Origin: Phoronis australis
Taxonomy: Eukaryota; Phoronida; Phoronidae
Assembly (NCBI GenBank): GCA_002633005.1
Contig: NMRA01000012.1
Location: 824,564 to 886,746 of the forward strand
DNA length: 62,183 bases
Reading direction: 5' to 3'
Both the position numbers and the translations under genes were made by a program. The stretch's first letter is position 1. Every line of letters starts with the position of its first letter. Under the pieces are notes generated by a model. That model did no database searches, was not told the origin of the DNA, and saw only the letters and a list, made by a program, of their open reading frames with translations. Below, piece after piece: positions 34,001-49,000 of the stretch.

Positions 34001-37000
34001 ATCCAGTCATTGGTGGGGTATTTTTTAAGTTGTTGACTTTTTCAAAAAAGAAAATCCACCTGAGGCGAGCAAAAACGATGCAGTATTTGCTTTTCTTACT
34101 CGTTGCTTGGCAAATCATGCCGTTTCAAACCTTGATCACCCTGCTTATGTGCCTTTGTGCAGCTTTAAAAAAATCAAGACTTTGGCTGAAGTTGATGCGC
34201 GCGGCATTTTTAAAAAACTTTTGTTGGTTAATGGTTGGCACAAGTCACAAAACATGTCGGGGTAAAGACCAGAACTAACTATGCTGCCTGATTAACCGTT
34301 GGTTTTGTGTATTAATTTTCATTAAACATGTCATCTGATGGCCACTTCCGGTGCGTAATCTGAAAGTTAAATTGCGACGTTTTGCCGTGAAAAAGTCATT
34401 ATGATGTCATAACTTTTGTGGGATTTCATTGGTTTAGGCCATGTGCCATTGTAATACTTAACTGGACTTGACTTGTTCCTTACTTAGATTAGAAGTAGTT
34501 TCTGTACAGTTCGTTATTATTCAAGATAAAGTCCAACAACTTGGCTTGTGCCAGCTGTTCATTTTATGCGCTAAGCAAGATCTCAACCAACATCCAACTA
34601 TTACTTCTTCCCAAACCTGTGGCTGTTTCACGCAAAATTACTTTTCAGCCTTAAATGACTCACAAGCAAAATTTGTTAAGTTATGATTGAAATTTGGGAC
34701 AAGTTAAGACTGAAGAACAAAATTTGGAAAAAAGTTTCATAAATGCGAAGTTGGTTTTTGGTCATTGACCTTAATTAACTTTGATGAATACCACGATCAT
34801 CCATGATTGTTAAACTCTTAGTGGGCATTTATGTACAACATCAGGAGCCAAAAGTACAATTGCAATATTGGTTACCTGAGAAGGTAACGGTATTGCTGGA
34901 AAATATCATTTCAAGTAATTAGCAATGTTTTGTCTCTATGGTCCTCTGCCAGTTGCCGAATCAAAAGCAAACAGTATTCAATTTGTCGTTGTTTAAGGTG
35001 ATTAGATTGTAAAACATGGTGGAAAGTATTAACAAAATTTGTTCTCCAACAGGTTACAGGGATAAAAGTTTGTCATTTAAACCAAAATCCATTCTTGAAC
35101 CTTATCCATAGCAAGCTAATTTTCAGTGTTAACTTAGACTTGTTCTTGTGACATGCTGCTTCTAGAGTGCTCTCCCATGTTTATGACTGTGTTTTAGATT
35201 CAACACAACAAGCAGTACGTGTCCATGTTGGAGTCTGTGCTGAAGACTGACGGATTCTACTATTCAACCAGCTATGACATCACACACACTCTCCAGCGAT
35301 TACAAAATACCAGTCCTGAGTTCTTGCAGATTCCACTGCACGAACGTGTATGTATGATTTACTTGAACTTAGTGTGGAAAAACAACTCACAAACTTAATG
35401 TGCCAGTGCCATGCGGATGCTAACAAGCGAGTCATATATGACCCTCATCCAATGAATGCAACCATGTTGGAATAAAATACTTTTCTGTTCTTATTCATTT
35501 GATAAAAAGAGAGACATTTATCCTGTTGGTTTGCATTGAGTTGCCCTTAAAATGTGCTTGGTGAGTTGGTATAGTAACACCATAGAGTGACTGTTGTAGG
35601 CGGACCAGAGGTTTGTGTTCAACCACCATCTGCTACAGGAGCTTGCCCAGCAGTCGGAGCTGTCACAGTACTGCCTGCCCATTCTTCACGGCTGTATCCT
35701 TACACATTCATGCTCTTAGTGGTTTGGGCATCATTGATCAAAGACCGTATAATCTGTACAGTCTGGGGTGCCGTCCACACACAGCCTACCCTAGAACAAC
35801 TTGCACTAGTGCAAGTTATCCCACTTTTAAGTGGAGCGTCCACACACACATATCCGATAACTAGGGTAAGGCGGAAGTTGTTGCTCAGTGCATGACAATG
35901 AACAGGTTTGCGGCCACACAGGGATTAGAAGTGTCACAAGCTACCCTAGGACAAGTTACCCCACCTCGTTGTGGTGGAGTAAGTTGCACTATTTGAAATA
36001 GCGTCCACACTTCCTCCAAGCATAGCGAAAAGTCGTTCTAGGAGCAACTTGTTCTAGGATAAGTCGGTGTGTGGACGGCACTTAGAAAAGGTTATTTTGG
36101 CATGAGGAACCTAGTACCGGTAAAAATTGACCTTGGGATGGTGGTCCTCAGATAGTTGGAATTTACTAATGCAAACACAATAGCCCATTGAATTCAGTCC
36201 TGCTGCTTGGGCTACTTGGTCACCTATGTTATCCTTAAATGACACCTCTGTATATCACAACACTTTGTATATGTTGACTGTTGGCAGCCCAGCTAGCTCA
36301 CTATTGTGTTGGTAGGGAATGGGGTAATTAAAACTAGTTAACAAAGTTAATTGGCTTGAATTTTCATCTGTAGTAGGTAGGTCATGGGGTATGTCTCAAG
36401 TAGCTGTGAGAGTGCAGTTGAACAAACAAAGAAAAATCAGCCTTTGAATACAGCAAAAATTCAAGAACGGTCATGAAATTTTTCAAGTTTTTAGAGTCTG
36501 AAATATTGAATTTAGCTTCTTTTTGAAAGTAGCAAATATTTGTGAACATGTTTGTTGGTGTTGTGTGTGCTGCCCTACTTGAATATACGCATTCTGGTAG
36601 TTTTATTTTTAGGAGTACTTAATACTTTGTTACTTGGGATAGTCATGGATGGACTTTTTATAACTAGAAAGTCATCAGGGAATCCTTCTAATAAGCTATA
36701 TTCATAAATAATTTGTATATATGAAAAAAATGTGCAAGTAGATAACTTTTAAAGTAATGACATACCTCCAAGCTCACATAATCCACATTATGCTATGTTA
36801 TTCCTCAGCACCACGCCATGTTATTCCTCAGCACCACGCCATGTTATTCCTCAGCACCACGCCATGTTATTCCTCAGCACCACGCCATGTTACTTACGGG
36901 ACAAAATTCAGTGATTTCCACCTGATCTTGACTCTAAAATTTCAAAAACATTTAGCAACTTTCAAGCCACTGCATCTTCACATCATCGCTATAATTATGT

Positions 37001-40000
37001 TGTTATTCTAGCTCGTTTGGCTGAATAAACACCAAGATAATAAGTTAGCTTTCAAATTTCTCTTAACGTTCACAAAAAGCAAAGTTCAGTGTCATTCACT
37101 AGAGGCAGACATTTTATGATCTGTAATATGTAAACATTTTGCCTTTCACGTAATATTTATGTCTTTAACCAATCATCAGTCGTGGCAACCAAGTCATGTG
37201 CAGTTAAAGGCTGCTTGTTTAACTACGTCTTGATTTCACGGCGCAGCTGTTTCCGTGCGGGAACACGGTACTACATCAGGGGTTTGGACTCGGAGGGCCA
37301 TGCGGCTAACTTTGTAGAAACAGAACAGGTGGTCGAGTACGAAGGGAACAGATGTTCCTTTGTTCAGGTGCGTGACTGATCTTCACATTGATTTCTCATG
37401 TTGGTGGTATTCAGTGTCTATTGGGAATTTTTATTTATTGCCACTTTAAAAATTTTCAAAATTCAACCTTATCATGTACTGTATGCCCAGGAATTTGAAA
37501 CAGTTGGAAGTGCGTGTACTTAATTGCTTCTTGTTGCAAGTGAAACTAAACTTATGATGCATGATTTTGGAGTTCACTTAATAGTTTCCCCGTCGAAAAC
37601 TATTCATAGTGAGTTAATTTATGTTTCAGCCTATTGTGACTAGAGATTTACCATTTAAATCATGGGTGCAATTTGGAAGATACCATTATGGGACACAAAG
37701 TCAAATCATATCTGGGTGTGATGTCACACTGTTGCCAGTGATTAAGGGAAAATTCCTGGAACATATTTTCTTCATATATATTGGAAACTTTTTGTTTTGA
37801 TAAAATATAGGATTGAAAATTTAGTTTGGTATTTTGTTAGTGTCCATTTCTTATGATTGTGAAAGTTTTTGGGTTAAACCCTACGCATTTTGTCCAGGTA
37901 TGGGCCCAAAACATAATTTTAGAAATGCTTCCTTGATTATGCCCATTGGAGATACGGTCCGTATATTCCGCTGAATTTGTGCGTGGAAATTTTGGTACAT
38001 AAAATCTTACATGTGATTTTCTGTTTATCAATGACAGATGTTTGACAATATCCTGTGATCTTAATGGTGATTGGCTGTTTGACAATATTCCGCGTCATCT
38101 TATTGGTAATTGGCTGTTTGATAATATCCTTTGATCTTATTGGTGATTGGCTGTTTGGCAATATTCCGTTATCTTATTCATTGTTATCTGTTACCACATG
38201 AACTTGTATTCCTCTAATGTTGCAGACAAGGGGCTCCATTCCACTTTATTGGTCACAAAGACCAAATCTTAAATATAAACCAGTTCCCAAGATTCATGAC
38301 AATGAACACGTAAGTACATGTTGATTAACACACACTTAAAGTGACAATAATCCGGGGCTTTCTGTCAAAAACAACTTTTGATTTTGGCTACTCACTGTTA
38401 CGGTAGTCTTTTTCCATACTCTGTGTAGAAGTGATCGCTGGGCTCGGAAAAGACTTTCTCTTCTTTATTTCTTGACAACAAGGTCATAATAAAATTTCAG
38501 GTCAGTGTGTAAAGACATAACACATCCCATTAGTTCCAAGCGCACAGATTACACCAATTTTGCTATGGAACAATTTGAAACCAATTTCATAACCATGAGT
38601 GATGTAAATCTAGAGTTGAGTATTGGGTTTAATGCCATTTTAAATGCTGCCAAAAGTTTAAACTAAGATTACATTAAAAGGGCTGAATCCTGGTGTTTTG
38701 TATTGACTTGTTTAGAATTGAAATTGATTTTTAAGTTTTGGATTTTTTAAACACACACACGCGCACACATGCGCGCACACGCACGCGCGCACACACACAC
38801 ACACATACACACAGGTTGAGATTATATGCATTTGACTGCCAATGTTTCATGCATTTATAGGGACTACATTTATAGGGACTACATTTATAGGGACTACATT
38901 TATACGGACTACATTTATAGGGACTACATTTATAGGGACTACATTTATAGGGACTACATTTGTNTAACACATCCCATTAGTTCCAAGCGCACAGATTACA
39001 CCAATTTTGCTATGGAACAATTTGAAACCAATTTCATAACCATGAGTGATGTAAATCTAGAGTTGAGTATTGGGTTTAATGCCATTTTAAATGCTGCCAA
39101 AAGTTTAAACTAAGATTACATTAAAAGGGCTGAATCCTGGTGTTTTGTATTGACTTGTTTAGAATTGAAATTGATTTTTAAGTTTTGGATTTTTTAAACA
39201 CACACACGCGCACACATGCGCGCACACGCACGCGCACACACACACACACACATACACACAGGTTGAGATTATATGCATTTGACTGCCAATGTTTCATGCA
39301 TTTATAGGGACTACATTTATAGGGACTACATTTATAGGGACTACATTTATACGGACTACATTTATAGGGACTACATTTATAGGAACTACATTTATAGGGA
39401 CTACATTTGTACGGACTACATTTATAGGGACTACATTTTTCACAATTGTTGTTAGAGAAATGCCGCTGCAGGGATTTTTGTACATGGAATCAAAGATCAT
39501 GATTTGTTTCGATGTATAACGTACACAAATCATTGCGATTTAATTGAATTTCAACCATTTTATTCGCCAAGCTTGAGTCCAGCAAGTTTTACTTGTCAAA
39601 TGTCAAATGAGAAAAGGGTTGATTAGGATTCTCTCGTCAGTGCTGCTTCTTTAAGATAAGTGGATCATTTTGAATTCAATAAAAAGCTTTACCTAGTGGG
39701 GCTTGTTCACTCTTGTTAACTTTAAAACTAATGTTAAAGACTCACGCAGCGCTAGTTAGGTCAAGCCAAAAGCAAACTGTAATAAATCAAGTTGGCGGTG
39801 GCAAATCTTCCCGTTTAAGCAAATAGTGAATTTCATGTGTTACATGTGTAACTAAGAACACTCAGTACTCATACTGAAATACTTAACCAAAGGGTTTCAC
39901 ACCAAAACATGAACCAAAACAATGGTTGTCAAAAGGGGTATTGCATGGGCCTTTAATTGAAATTTTTTTTTTGTTTCTTTCAGTTACAAGGTTTTAGCAC

Positions 40001-43000
40001 TCACTTCACAAGTCAGATTTTCAGCTACGGAAAGCAAGTGCTTATTAATTTGGTACGTCCATGACAGGTTATATTTGAAGACCATAGTCCAATATATATT
40101 CTCTGTGTTTATGTTGTTTTATTTTGTGCTAAAAGTGTCATTAGGATAGTGATGATTATGTTACTGGATGTCAACGAGAGCAGATTAGATTAGATTGCAC
40201 TAAGTATATATCAGTCTCGCAATTCTTCAACAGAAAGGCTTGCACATTTTAAAGAAATGGATAATGTTTAAAGTGGTGTGTAAGTCAATCTTACTGTGTA
40301 ATTGATTGCAGCAGTCTGTGGATATTTGTTTAATTGACATCTGAGTGAAATTGAATGTTACAGGTTGATCAAAAGGGTGTGGAAGATCGACTAGAAAAGG
40401 CTTTTCATTCCATCGTGAACGACTCTCAAAATGACTACATCAAGTCTGTATAATTTTTAAGTGAATTCAAAATAAACTCAAACGTAGTTTTAAATATCAT
40501 CAAGACAATTTTAAAGTATAATCATATTATTAAAGTATAAGTATAATTTTTTAAGACTAAAAACAACAGATTTTTTCACTGGATATTGAATTTCAGAAAG
40601 TGTAGGCATAACTATTGCTACACATGGTGAGTGCCATGAGTGGTGACTATGAGAGCTGAGACCACTTAATTCATAACTAGTCTTATTAGAGCCGGTCATG
40701 TCAGCTGGGCTACTGTGAGACTTTGCCAGATCCACCCAATTTGATTGGCTATCACTACCCCGATAGCTGGTCATTGGGAGATAGAGCTGTTCTTTCATGC
40801 TTTCTCTATACTCTGTTAATTTTAAAAAAGTTTCTGTTTATCCAAGTGAAAATTAACAAGCCTGTGGTGCTGTTTTACTGCAAGTAAATTGCCGTGTGGA
40901 AAGTTGAGCTTTTGTTATCGCGGCATAATGTAGCTAAAAGCAATTTGACCAATTGTGTCTTCCAGAATATGTTTACTTACTTCACGCAGTCTAGTCATGA
41001 AAGCTTTTGTCTACATTGCGAATGAAACCTCAAATGATTTCATTTCGTCTTTTAATTAAAGAGGCATTCATGGTGAGAAAAGTAATTTTACAGAAATTAG
41101 CAGTTGCCCGGAATTTATTCCATTAGCTCTCCCTCTCTCTCATAGGAGCAGCTGGATGCTCTTGTACTCAGCCAAATCCCACATGATAAATTGCAGAATA
41201 CTGTAAGCATAATATTTATATGGTAAAAACAATGACCTTTACTTTAGTAAGTGTCTGGCAGACAATGGTGAGAATTGATAATTTGTAATAAAATCACTCA
41301 AACACAACTGTTTTTCTTCTTTGATAGCTCTGCTCAAAACTAATAATTGCATCAAAGCTATCCCACTAACAATAATTCCAGAAAATGAGTTTTTTAGCCG
41401 TAGAACTGATAATGTGCCTTTAATAAAAATTGTTATATTCTCAGGTATGTTGCCTTTGATTTCCACAAGGAATGTAGTAAAATGAGATGGCATAGGCTGT
41501 CACTTCTGATGGACCAACTAGCAAGTGACCAGGAAACATTCGGGTAAGTTGGAGTCGTTTTTAGGACTGGTTCAACCCTTTGTTTCTTTTTCCATTCTAT
41601 CATACATCACTTGATAACGTGCACACATTATGTATTCTTAATACCGACTTATAATAATGTTTCTAAGTTATCAAAGTTTGATCAGTATTCAGTTTTTGGA
41701 CGTGTTATCCTTTCAGCAAAAAGGTGTTATAGTTTGCAGATGTTTAATCAAAAATAACCCATAAATTTGCCCAAAATGCTATCTTTGTTGTCTTTAGTTC
41801 TGCGTATTTGCCGTAAACCGGAGCATATTGGCCAGAAGCTGTGTCCTTTGAGATTGTTTCAGCCGTCATGTTCACGTGTGCCTGATGTGAAAGATTTCAT
41901 ACAAAGTCACATATTTGGTTTCAGCTATTTCATGATTTTGCGTGACAAATCTGTACTCTGTCAACAAGACGGTGTCTTCAGGACCAACTGCATGGACTGC
42001 TTAGATCGTACAAATGTTGTTCAAAGTCTTCTGGCGAGAAGAAGTCTACAAAACCAGTTAGAGGTAGGCTATCTTTATTTTGTTTTTAGCTCCCCCTCCC
42101 ATTAGCGAAGGTAGTATTACCATGATATGAACTATGATGAGTCATTTGCTGCCACTGATGTTTTGTGGCCTCTTGGTGATGTGATTGTGGCTCCACATAG
42201 TGGCCATTCCATGAACTGTACAGACAATGATTATGAATTGTAAATTTTTTAAAATGATTTTGTTTTGAGATAAAGTTCAAGTTGAGTCAGCATAAGCTGT
42301 TAACTTTTGAAAGAATACTCAACACTGTTTCAACCATTTGACAGCCATTAACTCTGTCTTGTTGCTTAAAATCTTTGAAATGATACAGTGCTGTGTAACC
42401 CTTGTCAGCTGTCAGAAAATTTGAAGAAAAATTGAAAACTTACAAAATCTGCTATATTGGCAAGCTTGATTTATTTAAAGTTTTGTGCATGTCGATGGAT
42501 GTGGGCAATGGTGGACTGGCTCAAACTACAAGATCAGCTTTCCGATTCAGTGAATATGAATATGAATGTTGAATGATTTTTTATCTTTTGTGGGAATCAC
42601 TGATGATGTAGCAGTTGTTAGTGAAATCACTGTAAACATGGTCTTGCATCTTTTGATTCTGATTGGATATTTCAGTCCTACAATGCTGTGTTGCTTTCAA
42701 CAAGTAGGCAACGGTTAGGTCAAAGTGCATACGTTAATAATTCTTCAATTTGGGTCAGTCTCTAAAATTTGGTACACCAACATTCCAGCAGAAACTGAAT
42801 TTTCTTGATTCTGAAGATTAGTACATGGGCAATTTTCATGTTCATCTCCTTTCTTCAGGTGTACAGCTATGTTTCGACACTACGAGCGACTCTGTATCAA
42901 GTTTTCAAACAAAAAAATTAGTCATGTTTTGAATGAAGTTTGTGTTAATGAAGTGCTGCTACCAAACTACAGTGTCCCAAATTGGAGAATTTTGTGCGTT

Positions 43001-46000
43001 GTTGATTCTGGTCTGTGTTTTTTAAATCGATCCAGTGGTGTTGTGTTTTTTAGTTGCTCACTTTTTCAAAATAGAAAACTCACCTGAGACGAGCAAAAAT
43101 GATTAATTTTTTACTCATCGCTTGTCAAATTGTGGCGTTTCAAGTATTGTTGATGTGTCTTTTTCAACTTTTCAAAAAAAACCCCGCAACCTTGGCCGAA
43201 ACCGATATGGGCAGAATTGTTTTTAGATTGTGGGCGCAGGTCTCAAAATGGCTGGGAGTAAAGACCAGAACTGACACTGCTTTTTTTGGTCTTGAAGAAA
43301 CATTCTTCTGTGTTAGCTTCTATTCCCCAGGCGTGCGTCAACCATAGAATTTGACATAAAATGCCCAGCACAAGGCTCACATCTTGCATTCACTTCGAAT
43401 CCCTTCTGCTCCCCACTGAACACAGTCTGTGCAGGTCATTTGCATTAGCTCTATGGAAGTGAAGGCAGAACCGAGATGTGGGACTTTCACTCCAGGTTGT
43501 TCATGACAAGTTGTATTGTTGCATGGTTAGTAAATTCACTAAAGGGAAAAAGTTCATCTTCAAGTGATATGTAGTTTTAGTAAATATACTGTAACATCGA
43601 CATCAGTTGCTTTCTTCTGTAAATTGGTTTTGAACAATTATTTGTGTTTCAGAGGCTCAATTTACTGCAGTACGGAGAACGAGTGGAGGATCAGACAGAT
43701 TTCGAAACTATTTTCAAAAATGGTATGTGCTTGGCCTGATTTACTCACCTTCAAGAGCAAGATGGCCTTTTTGTATCTCATTAATTTTGGGTTTGACATT
43801 AGCTATCCAAATTATATGTGCCGCTCATTTGCAGTTGATTAGTCAGTTCATGTTTAAGAACATTATGGTCCGTACGAACTGCATCTGCTCTAGTTTAGAG
43901 TGATAAAAAATCAAAACTACTCCATTTGCCTCCACAAAATTGAAATTAGCCAGGAAATAGTCTTCGCTTTCTTTCCGAAGCATGTATGAGTATGAAATTC
44001 ATTTGGCTGGCCAATCCACCCAAAAGTTGACCGCTTCAATGCAGAATTTGAAAACAAATGAATGTTGAAAGTGAAGCAAGGGACCCTCCCTCAGACATGA
44101 ATCCATTCAGGTAAGTCTGGTGGGTCCCTTATCTCATGAGTGCCCCCATGCTGATGAGCTGCCTTCTGCTCTCAATTCATTCGGGGGTCAGAAAGGAACA
44201 TTTGTTAGCACCGCCTAGTGGACATTCAGTCATTCATTCAGTAATATTCCTGACCAGTTTTGAACCTGTGCCCTTTGGGAGCACCCGATGATAAAAAGTG
44301 GGCATTTTTTCAAAACGTGCCCAGCAGACTTACTAGTAGTGCAATTGAAGTGGTAACAGAAACCCCAAGGGCAATTGAAATGACAACTGAGTCATGTTTG
44401 ACCTGACTGGCTGTAAGGTGACGAAAATCTTGCATTTTTGGAAGTGTTGCAATGTACGTGCGCCTTTTAATTTTTTATGCACTTATGCCGCAGAAGTGCA
44501 GCCCAGGAATATCCCTGTTCATTCAATGGCAGGTTATCTCTCAATTCCTGTCAATGCTATCATGGCACAGACACTTTTAATCCAATTTTATGTGCTTAGA
44601 TTGTATATTTTTTGTGTTTAAGTAATCACAAACATTTTTAAGTCTGGTCTGCATGCCACCTGTTGGCCACATCAGTAGTAAGAAATGGAAAGGATGTGAA
44701 TATTTAAAGCAGGTGTAATCCATCCAAGAACCCAACTTAATATAAAGTTGATCTCAGCTTGTTGCATACTCAGATGAGAAGTGTTTTCCGTGTTAGCAAA
44801 GAACTTGCAGTTTGTTACCTTTTGAGAACACGCCCGGGGCGTTAAATGGAACTAGTTCTCAAAACCTGAGATCCCTGTATGTGACTATTAGCTGGAACTA
44901 GTTACTTAGGGGGTCTCGGATTTATAATAAATGGATTTGTCAGTTGTTGTTATTAACTTTCATTCCAGTGTGGGCTGACAACGCCAATGCTGTATCTCTG
45001 CAGTACGCTGGCACCGGAGCTCTGAAAACAGATTTTACCAGGTAATTGGCTTTGCATGACAGATCAACACAGACGGAAGGGAATTTCACAGTTTTTATGC
45101 TTTGACATTTAGTTGTTCTACAGCTTCCAACCCGCACCTTTCTCTCTAGCTACAAAATATCTGAAACAATGATTGCAAATTTGACAAGTGAGGTTTCTAA
45201 CAAGGAGAGGATGGCTCATTTTGATTTTTGACCATTCTGACTATTGCTGTGCCCCCTGAATTTTATGGTTTGCATCTTTTTGTTTACTAAAAGTCCTTCA
45301 GGGATCTTCATAAAACTTAGTAGCTGGGTTTCTATCAAGGAGAAGATCTACTCTTGCCAGTTCTAACTCAAAGACGATGCTGGTTTCTGTAGTACTGTTC
45401 AATGAAATTCAAGCTGAAATGAGATTTTTGGATTCGGAATATTGGAACATGGGTGATTTTGGCATGCCTCATATTTCTCAATTATGTTAAACTGCCAACA
45501 AAGTCTGATAGTAGACTTGGCAATTCATATTATTGTCGAAAATTGCCACCTTGAATTTTTGGATGTCAAATATTGCCTATTTCTAAAATTTAGTGCAAGC
45601 TCAGAACTTGAGCTAAATAAAACAAAATTGTTACTATACCAAACCAAAGAATTTCTACCGTAAATCAGCACTGACTTGATTATTCAAGTAAGTATTTTTA
45701 TTATGCAATGTTACTTAAGGAAGGAAAAATATATGCTGAAAATTATCGTCCTAAATTCTATGACTGACATACATCTGGGACATACACATCGTGTAAGCGC
45801 ATGTCTTCATCATTCTGTTACTTCTTAACAAGGCCAAAACTGTTGGCTTTCAAAACTGGGACAAAATGCAGGTTCCTTTAAAAAACGAGTTTGTTGTAGC
45901 ATAGAATAGGAGTCACTGGATGACTAGGAGCTTGGTGAATGTCTGCTTTAACAATACAGCCATTTTGTCCACTGTAACTCAAAATTAGTTCTATGAGTTT

Positions 46001-49000
46001 CCACATTCGAAAACATTTTGCAAATAAGCTAAGAAGCAAAATACGTATAGGTGGTATCCCAAATAGTGAGGTAATAATTGCATAAATAGGGGTTTAATTT
46101 TGCTTTCAGAGATAGGCTCTAGTCACAAGACAAATATGTTGAACAAATTAATGGTTTAAGCAAGTTTGCAATGCTCTGCTGTCGGGGTTGTTAATACTCA
46201 GAAGGGATTATAAAAGAATCGCCATCTGTTCTATTCAAGTTACCATTGCAAATATTCGCAGCCTGCTATTTAATGATTCCGCTTAAAAAGCCACGGCAAA
46301 GAGTCCTCTTTTAAGTGTCTTAAGCATGCCCTTTAACCAGCATGCCCTTTAACCCCATGTTGTATGCAAATTATTTCCATTCAACTTTGCTAGTCAGTAG
46401 ACTCTCAGAATGTTCCAAAGCACTTATCTAAATAAAATTTACAGTAGGCTCATTGATTCAAAATGGTGCCACTTGGTCTGGATTGATTGTCAAAAATACT
46501 GATTTGCTGGTAAGTGTTGCCAATGATCTACATAGATGGACATGTTTCAAGATGAATAGTACACACATTATCGTTTACTTCACTCGGTATTGCACATGTA
46601 ATTTTTTACGATTTTTGGACCTCAAAGTTCCTACCTGTAGCCCTGTGTCTGTAACTACTCATTTAGAGTTGTTTGGTGGTATTTATTTTAAGGACTGGAA
46701 AAAGAACAAAGTTTGGCCTCGTGATGGACGGTGTAAACTCTGCCATACGATATTACAAGAATAACTTCAGTGATGGATTTCGCCAGGTTGGTAAATACTT
46801 GTGGGCAGTCATTAGGAGATTAGTATTTAAATTGTGACAGATTAATATTCATGGATCTCTTGAAGGCTTTTGATACCATAAAGTGTGACTCTACATTTCA
46901 AATTAAATCCCAGTGATCAGTGCTTTCTTTTAAATTGAGCAATGCGTATATATTTCAGGATTCCATTGACCTGTTTCTTGGAAATTATGTTGTGGATGAA
47001 AATGAGGGCTCTTCCATTGTGTGTCCACTACGTGTTCAAAGAGACTGGAAGTTTTATGCGGTATGTGTATTAGTTATAAGCCTGCCAGTTTCTTGACATT
47101 TCAACCCTGGTTATAAATTGTCTGAGGCATCAGTATTGCTGAAAGCTGAGAAGAAGTTCCAACAATAGTGTCTTCAGAAGATGAAGTCTTAAATTTTTAA
47201 CGAAAGGTCATAATATGGAAGCATCGCATTTCTGTTGTAATGAAACCATCGAGTTTTTATTTGTGGATGGACATCATTCACCCAGATGAATAAATAGATG
47301 TGGAAATCACAACTTCTGCAACTTAAATTTATAATTACATTTTATCCATGATCGTAGAAGGTGGATATTATAGATGTTGACCGAAATTCATACTTTTTAA
47401 GCAGACATCACATAAAGCCTTATTTGCACATTTCAGATGCCAACCATCTGCCTGGTGGCGTTCTCCATGTTTACGATATGTCTATTAATGCCTGATGGTG
47501 AGTCACTAGTGTTGGTTACAAATGTTGTGTAGTTTTTTATAGTCCAGTCATTCTAGGGCTCCAGAGGGCCCAACCTAGAAAAAATTGCAACAGAAGGTAA
47601 ACCTTTTTGAATTTTTACTCTATCACATTCCATTCTCGAGTTATAGTGAGCATCAGAAAATGTGGCGGCCATTTTGTCCGCCATCTTGAAAAACCAACTT
47701 CCGCTTCTCCGAATCCGGTAGACTTTCTTTTTCCCACTGAGGGGTGTGAAAGGATATGATTTATGCAATAAAACCTTCTGTTGCAATTTTTTCCGGGTTA
47801 TCCGTAGAATGACTAGACTATTAAACGAGTTGTGAAGTCATGACTTGTTATGCAGTCATGGCATAATCAGAGCAAGTGTGAGCAGTTGTATATGCAAATG
47901 TAAAATATCTATTACCCTTATGTTTCTGGCTAAACTGTCACTTCATCAATGCTTATCAGAGACTGGCTGCACAGAATAATGTATGCTATCTGAGACATGG
48001 AGTGCTAAATCCAGTGGTGACACTGCTCAACCCATACTTCATTTCCTGTACCATCAAATCCTATGATAACAAAACCTGAATTGGATGGCTGGCCATCAAG
48101 GGCTGCGAATAAAACCTTGTGGCCAGATGAAACATTTTGATTTCAGTTGACTGCTTGATAAACTACATGTAGGTACATGTACAGGCATTGGCAAATACTA
48201 AAACTGCCAGATTGTAAAACAAGGCATGACTTTCGACAAACAAACAACCAGTTGAAGGATATTTATGTTTGTTGTTAATAATTAGTAATGTTTTTTTATT
48301 TAGTAAGAAACATCGCCAGATGCTTTGTTTCTGGAAATCAAGATACCAGTTCGGGATGCAGATCAAAAGCTCGTCATTTACACTCCACATGGCATACTAA
48401 TTACTTATTGCCTACTTAAAATATAGTGTAATTTTTAATGTCATCCCTCATTTTTCATCAAGACAAAGAAACATCAAACATCAAACAGCTTTGTACCACG
48501 CTAGTCTCCTCAAATAGTGGACGACAGTTTCTCAACTGAGTAGGTGAAAGTAGAAATTTTGACACTTCCAGTACCGAAATTACATTGAAGTGGAGGAATA
48601 GGCAGAAATGTTGTCTTAGGGCCTGAGAATGATCGCCTTCACAAGCCACGTCAATGGACTGTGTACAAATGAAAATCATAGTTACAACGTCTTTAGTAGC
48701 TAAAGCCTGACTTACAACATTTGTTAAAAGGGTCCCTGGTCTTTAATAGGCATTGTACAGTCATTGACTACTGAATGATTGTACAGACTAAGAAGGTCAT
48801 AGATTTTTTGATTTTTAGGTGCTGTGATGTGATTTAGCAGTGCAGTCACTGGACATTCCGTGCTGTCCTTGCAGTATAGGCTCTACTGTGTTATCATGTT
48901 AACTTGGAGGAAATTTTTATCTAAAATGTATCTACGCCCAATGCTTATTTTGTGGATTAGGTGGTTATTTTAAGGCTTGAGCAGTTAATGTTTTGTTACC

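Noticed and set aside
33843-34278. Open frames continuing past SAC1 exon 4
   Set aside because: Intron read-through. The exon ends at the 33932 donor, and the rest is a dispersed repeat.
38826-39533. Open frames with IYRDY, GTTFI or INVVP repeats
   Set aside because: Products of the 15-bp tandem array. No codon-level evidence for translation.
41767-42105. 112-codon frame as an independent gene
   Set aside because: Its second half is SAC1 exon 12, and the first half is intron read-through without conservation.
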